Shown here one piece after another: positions 11,891-22,299 of a stretch of 64,000 nucleotides of DNA. This stretch comes from Vesta saturnalis (Eukaryota > Arthropoda > Insecta > Coleoptera > Lampyridae). Below the pieces are notes generated by a model, which did no database searches, had not been told where the DNA came from, and saw only the letters and a list, made by a program, of their open reading frames with translations. Within the stretch, counting starts at the first letter, position 1, and every line of letters starts with the position of its first letter. Made by a program: the position numbers and the translations under genes. The stretch spans positions 1,291,501 to 1,355,500 of the forward strand of contig JARFJB010002010.1 in the NCBI GenBank assembly GCA_036346205.1, read 5' to 3'.

Positions 11891-13700
11891 ATAGTCTAAA
11901 CAGCAGTATCAACAATCTTATTTAATTCTACATATCTTTTTTGAGAGCGTCTTCAAAGATGAGCTACAAAGTTAATCAAACGTAAAGTTCATAACCTAAA
12001 CCAAATGTTAATAAATACTTACAATTATAAGATTTTGTGACTGAAGGACACGTTTACATAGTTAATATACTAAAATAATGAGTGATATCATCTTAGATTA
12101 AGACTACAATGTAAATTTAGAAATGATTGTAGAATAAATTAAGATTGTTTATACTGCTGTTGATGAAGTAATGGCTTATCGAGGCTCTATTGCGATCGCA
12201 TCCGCATTACCACTTTATTTCACCCAAAATTTCTACCGTCTTGGTCAAGGATAGGAAAGAAAGCTTGTTGTTTGGTACGACAAATCTGTGGGAAAAAATA
12301 ACCACCAAAATATATTAACTTATGTCTAAGTCTTAAGAGCATTGCCTAGAAATACGTACCGCATTTAATTCTTGTTTCAATTGATTAATAAAAATTAGTT
12401 CTTCAATTTGCATTTTATTTTATTTTTAATCACAAAACAACATTGTAACCGCTTTGGTTTCGTAAAACAAAGTTGTAACCGACGTAGATATACAATGTTG
12501 TTTGACTGAAATGAGGAAAAATGAGCTCATAAATAACATTTCTGTATATCGTGAAGTCTGCAATGACTACCATACAGTTAAGTTCTTTTGTATTAGCCAT
12601 ATTTGGTATATATTTACCTAATTTTATAAAAGAATTGATTCTTATTTGTTTTTTTTTTGTTCTTTATTTCTTAACACAACAATTTTTAGCGTTTACAACG
12701 TTGCTCCAGCATAATGTTCAATTCACTATGTTGAAAGTTATTTTGCCTCAGATGCGCGATTCTGAGCTTACGTGGCAAGCGGTAAGTCATGCCATTTAAA
12801 CCTTCCCTTTATACCACCGACATTTTATGTTCCACAACTGTAAATAATTATTTAGTCCGATAATTAACTTAAGTTTTTTGGTACACAACCGCCCAATAGA
12901 AGGTTTCTAAGACCGCAGATTAATTGAGAAATAGCCGCTGATCGTCAAAAATTTACAGAACGTCATAATACAAATGTAAGTTAATTGGGTTTAAAAAACC
13001 GCTTAACCTTTAACTAGGCGCTGTAGTGTAAAAAATACAGTGTTCTATTTTTAGCCGCGCATTTTTGACAGAGCCAATTGTGTCCCTTCCCATTCGATGT
13101 ATCCTCGAAGCTGACTTCGATTTCATGCTTAGTCAGCCGTGAGCCACCAAGATAGCTTTATATTGTGTATTATTCATTAGTTTTACCAACAGTGTACTAT
13201 TTACACCGTAGCAAATATGTAAGCATCTTTTGTTCTGTTTTTTTCAGTTAACATAAACATTTCCTATAGTTTTATTTCTAACCTTTTCCGTTTTAGGGAT
13301 AAAATTAGAGTAAAAATCTAAAAAAATTAACAAAAGCAGAATTAGATAAATTTCGTGCTGTGATCTTCCTACAGCAAGACGAACCAGATGCCTGAGGTTC
13401 TCATGAAGATGGATTGACAGATGCTGATGTTTCCATTTGAACACAATATGTACTCGGAGCACGAAGCGGACGAATTGCCGGATGAAGGAAGACAACGATA
13501 AGGTGCATACTACTGGAGAATTCCTTGAAGGGCCTGCTCTGATTGGCAAAGATCAAAAGTAACCCATAACAAACAAATTTACAAAATATGCAAAGAAAAA
13601 CGTGACCAATATACTCTCGCGCTGTTTGGAAAGACCTGGTCGAAGCCAAACCTGAAAATATATTTCTACAATTTATTACACTAGGCATGGTGGATGACAT
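11891..13700. other. Mostly AT-rich, no gene recognised
   Basis: Open frames at 12551-12799 (hydrophobic, low complexity) and on both strands around 13244-13700 do not resemble known proteins. The 13300-13700 part is less AT-rich and could be an old element, but I cannot identify it. Confidence 0.4.
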
Positions 13701-13712
13701 AGTGACAAATAC

Positions 13713-13714
<2 letters not shown>

Positions 13715-13764
<50 letters not shown>
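13715..13764. repeat. (AT)n microsatellite
   Basis: Pure AT dinucleotide run of about 25 units. Confidence 0.95.
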
Positions 13765-13766
<2 letters not shown>

Positions 13767-15769
13767 AGATGATATTTACAATGATAAATATCATGGTAAT
13801 ATAGAAATAAGCTCAGAATAAAAGGTACATTGTCATTGCGAAGGAATAGATTAAACATATATGCATACCGCAAATTGCATAAGTTAAACTTGACATAAAA
13901 CTAAGTACATGTGTAATTATACGGCATGATGTTAGCTATTTAATTCAAGTTTCACATGTATTACATTTTAATCATGGCTGTACAACAGAATTATTTATGC
14001 TAGTAGTTTTGGATCATCTTCGGAAATGTTAGAATATGTATTTGCTTCAATAAAATTCATGTTATCCATTTGAATAAGGAAATCCTATTTTGGTAGCATA
14101 ATGTGCTTCTTTTCTGTAAGTAAAGGAAGATAATTTGTATCAGTTAATGTACGTGAAGTAAAGTGTATGTTAAATTGTAAAATAAAAGACGAAATTAGAA
14201 GAGATTCATAGAACTTACAAGTGTAAAATGTGAAATTAAACAATTATTATGAAAATAACTTATATGTCAAGTACGAACATAGAGGTTGAGATGGAAGTTT
14301 TCAAACTAAACTATAATTGTGTTAGAGACTGATGTATGCTTATGTTTTTTGGGTCATAGAATCCATTTCTGTTTATAGTTTTCCTGTAGAAAGTAAGATA
14401 AGTTAGATATAAGTAAATTTGTGTATGTGAAATTTAAATGAATTAAGTATTTTAAAAGTAAATAGGGCATATGAGGTATCGGTGGAAAGGTAATTTTGTG
14501 TAGATTTTAAAAATAATCATGTTTTGAGATATGTTCTCATATAAAAATGTTGTGTAAAAGTATAATTTGCAAATTTCAGAAATATGATGATCCAATCAGA
14601 ATTAAGGTCAGTTATGTTTGTATAGAAAAATTGTTCCAATCAAATTGGTTGTTAGGCAAAGAAGTGATATGATTTTGTTATATTCTTCAAGCAGTCTCCA
14701 TCAATTCTTCAAGCTGAAAGCATGTTACTCGATGTGTACTTGGGTTCAGATTTAAGATTGACCTGTGTTTCGTATAACCTAAAATAATTCAGATACCAAA
14801 ACAATTGAAATTTTTGAAATACATAATGAGTAAGGTTAACGTGAATTATTTGTACGAGTGATGTGTTATCGTTAAACAATCGAAGTTAAATCATGTTTGA
14901 ATTTTTTTTTTAATATAAAATTATTTTAACAAAGTTAACATAGTGTTATTATTTGAATAGAAATAAAATTTAAAAAATCTCGATCAAATAAAATGTGTAT
15001 GCAGATAAATTATTGTATTTAATTACACAATAACTTTAAATCAAATAATTATATTTAATTGTATAATAAACTAAAATTAGAAGTGTTTACGAAAAGTTTA
15101 GTAAATATTTCCAAGAAATATTTAAACATCATACCTGTATAAGCTTATGCTGTATATCAACCACCGCTAGATCAGTATACTTCGTGGGATTCAAATTACA
15201 TCTGATTTGGATAATGGAACTTCAATAAAGGAAAATGGAACAGCTGAATGAAGATAAATATTTATGTAAGTTCATGAATCTTATACTAATATTCGAGGTT
15301 ATGTTGATGATTATTACTTATCACCTATGTGTACATATGTAAAGGATTCAAGTAAATTATATACCAGTCTGCAAATAGTACAACCATTCGTTGATTTTAT
15401 ATTGATCCAACATTATATTAAAAAACAAAGTATACTTCCTGAAGTAAGTTCTTCATTGTTTAGCCATGATGCAATGTGCGCACAAATTCAACTCGGTAAT
15501 AACCGCATGCGTGCAAGGTGTTTAATACTTTTAATACTGTACTAATCTTGAACTGTATCCCCTGGTATGCTAGTCGAGGCAATTTTATTAAATAACGAAT
15601 ATAAGCAAAGTATAAATTATATCAATAATCCATGGAACCCAAACGTGGATCAAAGATGATAAATATTAATCATTCTAACATAGATTAATGATGCCGCAAC
15701 GGGGGGAAATAGTAATTAAATATATCACAATATACAAAAATATTAAATATGAAAATAACAAAAATTACA

Positions 15770-15772
<3 letters not shown>
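13765..15772. other. AT-rich intergenic stretch
   Basis: Very AT-rich with many short A/T runs. No frame above about 70 codons, no repeat structure and no recognisable family. Confidence 0.5.

Positions 15773-15810
<38 letters not shown>
15773..15810. repeat. (AT)n microsatellite
   Basis: Pure AT dinucleotide run just upstream of the second piggyBac fragment. Confidence 0.95.
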
Positions 15811-15815
<5 letters not shown>

Positions 15816-15844
15816 GTAATAGCCAGAGCTTGTATAAGTTCAAA

Positions 15845-16201
15845 GAGATTTCTATTTTTGCTTCGTGTAATTCGTTTTGACAATGTCAATACGAGGAAAG
15901 CAAGAATAAGAATGAATAAACTTGCCCCAATTCAAACCCTCCTAGGTGAGTTTGTAGCTACTACAAACATTATTATGAAGTATCGGAATTTATGGACATA
16001 GATGAAATGCCTATACCATTGCGTAAACGGTGCAGTTTTATTCAATATTTACCTAGCAAGCCAGGCAAGTACAGGCTGAGAGTGTATGCATTGTGTGACT
16101 CGAAAACATTTTATGTTAGTAACTTGGAACTCTACTGTGGAAGACAACATCATCAAGGGCCATATAATCTGCCCAATACACTATATAAAGTAGTATCATG
16201 A
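15845..16201 (+). pseudogene. piggyBac-type transposase remnant, catalytic core part
   Basis: The frame starting near 15848 reads RFLFLLRVIRFDNVNTR and then KLAPIQTLLGEF, matching the start of the piggyBac catalytic core ('RFLFLLRCLRFDD...KLAPIR'). After a frame break near 15995 the sequence continues MDIDEMPIPLRKRCSF, where the acidic Asp lies in the position of the family's first catalytic 'VDEQ' Asp. It goes on with QYLPSKPGKYRLRVYALCD and FYVSNLELYCGRQ up to a stop at 16201. The remainder of the core and the C-terminus are missing. An (AT)n tract precedes both this and the earlier piggyBac fragment. The fragment is too short to act. Confidence 0.85.
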
Positions 16202-16449
16202 TTAATCGATCCATACAGAGGAAAAAATAGTATTAAACAATATTGTGTTTGCGTTTATTTTTTTTACGTATGATATTAAAATCCGGAATCGACTATGACT
16301 AATGGCATGAATTATGGCTGCTCTTAACATTCCAAAAAGAAATTAATCATATAAATAAAATAACACGTTTGATTTAATAATTTTCAGAAATCAAACTTAG
16401 GATGAATTTATAACTCTAACCTTAGATTTATTGTGTTACGTACACGAAA
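16202..16449. other. Short AT-rich spacer
   Basis: Nothing recognised between the piggyBac fragment and the next inverted-repeat element. Confidence 0.5.
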
Positions 16450-17192
16450 CTGTAATTATACTGGAACGCACGCTCCCTCCGTCAGCTCGATCCGAGAGAG
16501 AGGGATGCAAGGGACATATCTGTCCTACTCTCGAGCGTACGTGCATGAGTAGAACAGTCGATTGTCATGTCACAACGTTTGGAATGGACTTGATATGTTT
16601 TGAATACCTTAATAATGAATTTTTCAATGATAATTTGTTTGTAACATACGCATTTACAAATGTCCATTGAACTCATTTTACTTGCTGTTCTACTGTCATT
16701 TTACAAAAATAATGAACTATAAAAATAATTTCAAGGTATAATCAGTGTTATACGTTAAACTTCGGATTTTTATTAACCATAAAAGTTGTAAAGTACATTT
16801 TATAAATTAAACGTAGCTACACGTGTTCGTATAATACATGCTACATTATCGGTAAGTACAAAAATTGTAATCAATTTGGAAAGATGTATAAAAAATATAA
16901 TCTTAAAAAACAAACGAGATGACAACACTATTTAAGTCGGTGTATAAATGCAACAAACAATAAGTAGTATAGTAAAAATCAATAATTAATAAGTAAATGG
17001 AAATTGCCGATTTGAAGTTACATTTTGGTTAGTTTGTTTTGGAATGACGTGCTTTGACTCTGGCTGCTCTCTGGTGCAACGCATGCGCAAAGCGTTACGA
17101 AAAGGACAAGAGTGACCCTTGGGCGCTATCTCTCTCGCCTCGCGGTTTTTCTATGACGGAGACCGCCAATGCGTGTTCCAGTATAAGTACAG
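16450..17192. mobile_element. Short element with about 20-bp inverted ends, non-autonomous
   Basis: The left end reads CTGTAATTATACTGGAACGC and the right end, on the other strand, CTGTACTTATACTGGAACAC. The ends are about 740 bp apart. Just inside each end the sequence is GC-richer than the surroundings with AGAGAGAG-type stretches, while the middle is AT-rich. There is no convincing protein. I read it as a MITE-like non-autonomous DNA transposon. The family and the target duplication are unresolved. Confidence 0.5.
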
Positions 17193-17684
17193 TTCAGTGG
17201 TTAAATATGTAGAAATTTCTTTTAATGTTTCCTTTCAACCTGTTCAGTAGTTTCTAAGATTTGTTGCAGAGAAGGGTGCCACGAAAATGTGAACTGATAG
17301 CCATCTGCACTGTTTTTTACTTAAAAAAGTCTTCAGTAAGTAGTTCTTACAATTAAGCAGTTCTTACATACAGTGTACGTTGCACCAACAACATTTGATA
17401 AATCCTTATCTAATAATTGCTTAAGATTTAGTCTGTATAGCAAAAATGTAATAATTTAGTGAATTTTGTTTCATTTGTAGTAAGATTTTGTTTTTATTTC
17501 AACAGAACCTCACTTAGACTAGTTATGTCAAGGTAAACGTGCTCTCTGTATGTTATTTTTGGAAAGTATCCTTAGTGCATTAAAAAATGGAGAACGATTG
17601 TTGGGTATTTTTTTACAATACTTACATTGACTACATTGGTTTAACGATATTTAATTTTTTAGGACTCGTATCAAAAACATAAGA
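17193..17684. other. Intergenic, possible left flank of the Harbinger element
   Basis: AT-rich. I could not find a left inverted end matching the candidate right end near 20070. Confidence 0.4.
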
Positions 17685-18706
17685 GTAGGATACCGAATTT
17701 TACTGGAAACGAGAAACAGTTACTGTTTAGCATTATTCACAAAGACACAATGAGGAACAAGAATACTGATGGCGATACCAACGAAAATAAAGGGAAGACT
17801 TGAGACGGAGTTATTGCATAGTTTAAAACTAGTTGTCCAGAACGTCATCGGTCTTTGCAGTCCTTAAAAAGCTGTATTACAATAAAAAAAAGAGATACGG
17901 AAGTCAGTTGCAGAAGAAACAAATGAACGATATTTAACAGGTGTGGTGTTATTTTATTATTTCTTCCCAATTGTCAATAGATGAAAGATTTGTTAATTGA
18001 AGTACACTTTATTTTAGCTGGGGGTGTTCTCAAACCATGGCGTGATAAGGATTATGAATGTAAAAATAACATACGGTTTTAATAATGAGTATGATTCCGA
18101 TTTTATTAATTTGGTAAAGAAAAAAAAACACAAGCTACATTACTCATATGATTATACTTACTGTCGTCATGAAATAGTTTCAAGAAATCTGAATTTACAG
18201 GACGAGGTATTGCATGTAAATCGAACAGCAAGAAATCCTGTAAAATATCAAACGTTGTCTCCTGCTATTGTGGAAGTCATTCAAGAAGATGACTGTAATC
18301 TTTCCTCGGATTTTCCAAATGAGGTATATTTTGTTTATGTATGTATAAAATTGTTTTGCCTATTTCAAACAGATCGAAGTAGATGTGGAGAATCTTTGTA
18401 CACGTTCCACCTCCAGTAAACAAAATGTGCAATATCACCAACCTTCTAAAAAGATAACATGTTACCGTTAAATTGTTTTAGTAAAAATTTAGTTCAAGTA
18501 GAAGACGTCCTGCAACGGTTGTGAGGGCACTAACATTATCTGCAGTTGGTGAATTAATATATAACAAATTAGTCGACTATAGGTTAGCTATTGCAGAAGC
18601 AGAGATGAAGTGGTGATCCGAACAGCATGCTCTGCAGCCAGCGCGAATTAATGCTACTAGATATAGAAATAAAAAAGGAAACTTGACAAAATTAACAATA
18701 AATTAA
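17685..18706 (+). pseudogene. Myb/SANT-like DNA-binding protein of a PIF/Harbinger element, decayed
   Basis: The plus strand from about 17690 encodes NFTGNEKQLLFSIIHKDT, then NKNTDGDTNENKGKTW and RHRSLQSLKSCITIKKRDTE. This matches the trihelix Myb/SANT-like domain of PIF/Harbinger ORF1, including the 'K..W..I...F' and 'R....L...YENKK' positions. A middle block encodes SPAIVEVIQEDDCNLSSDF and ends at a plausible donor near 18321; the text after AACAG near 18371 continues it. The last block reads LSAVGELIYNKLVDYRLAI and ends at 18706, typical of the family's C-terminal helical region. In-frame TGA and TAG codons near 17800-17825 and other breaks show decay. In intact elements this protein binds the ends and brings the nuclease to DNA. 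The partner nuclease faces it tail to tail 70 bp away. Confidence 0.7.
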
Positions 18707-18774
18707 ATTATTATATTTAATCATGGGTATTATCCTTACTATATATTTTTCACTGTACTTCAACATATTAAATT

Positions 18775-19768
18775 TTATAAATTAGATAAATAAGTGTTAA
18801 TTAAATCATTCATTAGCCTTACAATATTGCCACCATTTGCTACAGGTATTTCAGGAATGTTGCCATTAGCAATTAGTTGTTGTAACTCGTCATCGTGAAT
18901 ATCATCTGATAAAGGTGATGGCTGCACGTCATTCATGGAACGTTCAATATTTGGTAGAACCGCTGTAGCTACAATTACTGCAAAAACTGAGTGCAGTTTC
19001 AGTCTTATACGATATGCCAATACAAGGTAACGGCGTTTCCAAATACCAAACAGTCGCACAACGATGTCCCTTGTTCTTATGTGTGCATCGTTATACAATT
19101 GTTAAGCTCTGGTACGTGGGTTTGCCAATGGTGCTAAAGACAAGGGACAACCACTAGCACCTATTTAATAATTATAGTGACTTAAGGTAGGTTTAATGCA
19201 TTAAAATGTTATACCTAGATTTACGCTGTTTGGACAGTCTCCATTTTCCATTCTATCCCTTATGTGACTACTATTGAATATTGTAAAGTCATTCGCAGAA
19301 CCTGTCCACCTACAAACAACGTCCATAATTTCTAAATTATATACTACCCTTGGAAATGCAGAAATGAAAAAAAAACTCCTTTTCAGGCATTTCAATATAT
19401 TGTGGTCGTACTTGCAATAGCTTCAGACACTCGTGATGTAATTTTTGACGCAGTTGATGTGTGTATTCCTGCAAAATCGGCAACAGCTGTTAAATGTCGA
19501 GACGATGCATAAAAACGCAAAGTGACTAACTGGTTCATAGAGGAAACAATGTTGTTGCTGTAAGGATCAATTGTTTTATTCTGTATCCTTCTATTTAAAA
19601 AACTTACATGTTATTTGGAAATTCTAACTCTTCTTCTATAAAAATCAGCACCCTTAGACACGTCCGTTTTGTCAAACGAGATTGTTTCGTCCATGGAATG
19701 GAAATAATGAGATCTGGTGTAAAGAATCCTAGGAAATCGTCTTCCAATATATCATGTATTTCATCCAT
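18775..19768 (-). pseudogene. HARBI1-like nuclease (PIF/Harbinger transposase), decayed
   Basis: The start ATG is at 19768 (MDEIHDILEDDF). Next come QLVTLRFYASSRHLTAVADF and HTSTASKITSRVSEAIA, the helix-turn-helix-like N-terminal part of HARBI1-type proteins. Near 19300 VCRWTGSANDFTIFNSSHIR matches the family's 'W.GS.HD..I' block, which contains a catalytic Asp. After NLG the coding is interrupted by what looks like a 50-odd-bp GT...AG intron (about 19160-19215). It then continues with GCPLSLAPLANPRTRA and NDAHIRTRDIVVRLFGIWKR, the third conserved region. The Asp normally found in 'LGDSGY' is not seen (GASG). Stops and frame changes occur upstream. The tail-to-tail pairing with the Myb-like gene is the usual two-gene Harbinger composition. 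Confidence 0.8.
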
Positions 19769-20039
19769 TCTTAGTTTCGGATAGCTATTATCGTGTAAAA
19801 TCGTAAATTTAATAACAAACGCTAACGATACAAAACGAAGTTCTGTATGTTAGGTTATGGCTTATTATTCGTCATAAATGAATACACATGCGTGACCAAT
19901 TTCTTAACGCAAAGTATAACTGAAGCTTCCGTATTTCATGACTGAAATTTAAGAAACTCTGCGGTTGCCTAAGAAATGCTTAGACCTCGGTGCATGGAAA
20001 AATGCGAACTTAGGTATAGGTTAAGAATAAATAAGGCTT

Positions 20040-20075
20040 AACTATCTCGGTGCAAATGGGCGTGACTATTTCGTA
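20040..20075 (-). repeat. Candidate Harbinger terminal inverted end
   Basis: The minus strand reads GCCCATTTGCACCGAGATAG then TTAAGCC, like Harbinger ends seen in insects. A related string (CACCGAGGTCTAAGCATTTC) lies at about 19970-20000. No matching left end was found, so the call is tentative. Confidence 0.35.
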
Positions 20076-20079
20076 TTCC

Positions 20080-22065
20080 TGATCGTGCCAAAAACCCAAA
20101 AGAGACTATCTCAACTTCTAAAGGTTTCACGATCACTAGCTTAAAACGTGTATACGTGGAAATTTTAAATTGTAAAATTTACAAAAGGGGCACAAAGAAG
20201 TTTCGTCTTCATTATTAGGGTTAATGTACTTTCATAATAAGGTGTTATTTCATCCATAAAGAAAATAAATTATAGAAAACCATATAATACACTGCCCCTG
20301 CACGTATTAACAGCTTATCACCATATATATTTGATATTAATAGAACATTAATATTGACATCCTAATATGCAAATAAACATATTTCAGTGTTAGAAATGTT
20401 TTCAAACTTTGTTCCGTGTTCTGTAGAGCTGCAGTGGTATATACCAGATGTTTGTTTATAGAATAACTGCATTAGTTGAGTGTGTATCTAACATTTAACT
20501 ACCAGTTTTATGTTGATGTAGTTACATTACGTATACTTCAACCCATATATTTCGCAACTCATAAAAGATGGATATCTAAAATTATGTGGTGAATACATTG
20601 CAAATTGTAATAGTTTACCTTGTTTATCACCCTGCAACATGTTGAGGTTAATAGTAATCGTACACATGCTGAGTTTATGACGAACCGTAAAACGGTATAT
20701 AAAATAAGAATTTATGCTTAAAAATTATTGAAATTTTATGTTTTACTAGAAAAAGCATAAATCTCCATTTTTTTTTTCATATTTATCGAATTTAAATGTA
20801 AATAAAATTTAAATTGCAGTGATAATAATGCTTAATTTTAAGGTTTACCGAAATGCAGAGTGAGTATTTTATAATCCTATTGTCCTTTGTTGATTAGGTT
20901 CCGCTTTTTAAATTTTGTTTCAAAAACAAAAACAGTTAAACTTAAATAACATAGTTTCAACTTTTATGACATACATTACAAAACTTTATAGTTATCACCA
21001 ATCATTCATTAGCTTATATGCTTAATCATTACTAGAAGAGAAAAGCTCCTTATTTTACAAAAGTTGATATGTTCATTTTTTATAATTTTTTGTCCAAAAT
21101 TTGTTGAATATTTAAAAATAGATTTTGTCAACTTATTTATTATGTTATTTTTCTTGATGCTAAAGTCTTATTTATGAAGATTTGTTCAATTATTGTATTA
21201 CTCAATCTGGACATGTGCATGACAATACTCACGCTCCACTTGTTTGCTGCATATCAATGAATACCATTACATACTTTTCTTTTTGCCCATTAGCTTAAAT
21301 AAGGCGTCAATGTTGACTCTATGAAACTGTTTTATTGACGTTTACGATGTCTTAAAGGAAGATGACAACGCCATCAATCTGACATTTAGTATTATTATTT
21401 ACTACTGGTGAAGTTGCGAACATTAATATTCTATAATCTGCCCAGAAACGAAGCGAAGGAATAAATCAGCATATTTGGCAGATTCCGGTGGCGTCGGGTT
21501 GTTTTATGATAAAAAAAATAAAACTGAAGTAATATTGATTAGATATGTCATAATGAAATTAATTAATACTAATCAAAAGATGGGAAGGAACGAAGACATT
21601 TATTTGTAATATAATTGTTGTGCTTTCAGATTAAAAGAATTTTGTGGTTGATTAGGTAATAGTCATTTGTTTGTATGCAAACCACATGTACACGCCTATG
21701 ATCTTTACTTTAGAGCTCAACAACAGGTACGTCCCATTGTTAACGGATTAGCAGCTATTGATAAATAACTTACGTTGTAACGCTATAGTATGGAAGCGGT
21801 ATATCCTAAAACTAGTTTAAGAAATCTGTTAAGTACTTAATACAAAATAGTGTACTGCATATATGTAAAATAAATGAACTATTTTAATTTATTCCTTCGC
21901 TTCCTTTCTGGACAGACTGTAGTGTGTAAAAAACTCTAATCGCAATTTTAGAGGGCAGACGTCCGCTTAAAACAATTTGTATTAGAAAGTAATAACCTGG
22001 ACATGACAATTAAAGTTAAAGAATTGAAATAAATACAGTTTAAAAATGCCCGAAGCAAAAAAACG
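20080..22065. other. AT-rich intergenic stretch
   Basis: No open frame, array or element recognised. Short A/T runs are common. Confidence 0.5.
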
Positions 22066-22092
22066 GTACCTATAGTTTATTATAGGTTCTAC

Positions 22093-22137
22093 TCTAGCAA
22101 AGTACAGGTCGGAGGTTCAAATCCCACTCGAGCTAAA
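22093..22137 (+). pseudogene. tRNA-derived remnant (3' half)
   Basis: GGTTCAAATCC at about 22112-22122 is an exact Pol III B box. It is followed by CACTCGAGCTA and a T5 terminator. Upstream, TAGCAAAGTACAGG resembles an A box but lies only about 5 bp away, too close for a tRNA. No 5' acceptor strand pairs with the 3' acceptor. It is a deleted tRNA gene or a SINE head. Confidence 0.35.
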
Positions 22138-22299
22138 CTTTTTATGTATTTAATAAAATTGATAATAACTTTTAATGTACCTATAGTGTTTTTCATATAA
22201 GTTCCGTTGTACGTCATAAATTTATTTAACTAGATTCAACAAATTATCCACACAGTTATTTCGGGCGGTCAAGGTCGAAACAGATAGACCCCGTTGCTG

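Noticed and set aside
12551..12799. Hydrophobic 82-codon frame as a small membrane protein
   Set aside because: Low-complexity T-rich DNA gives such frames by chance. No splice, promoter or relative is visible.
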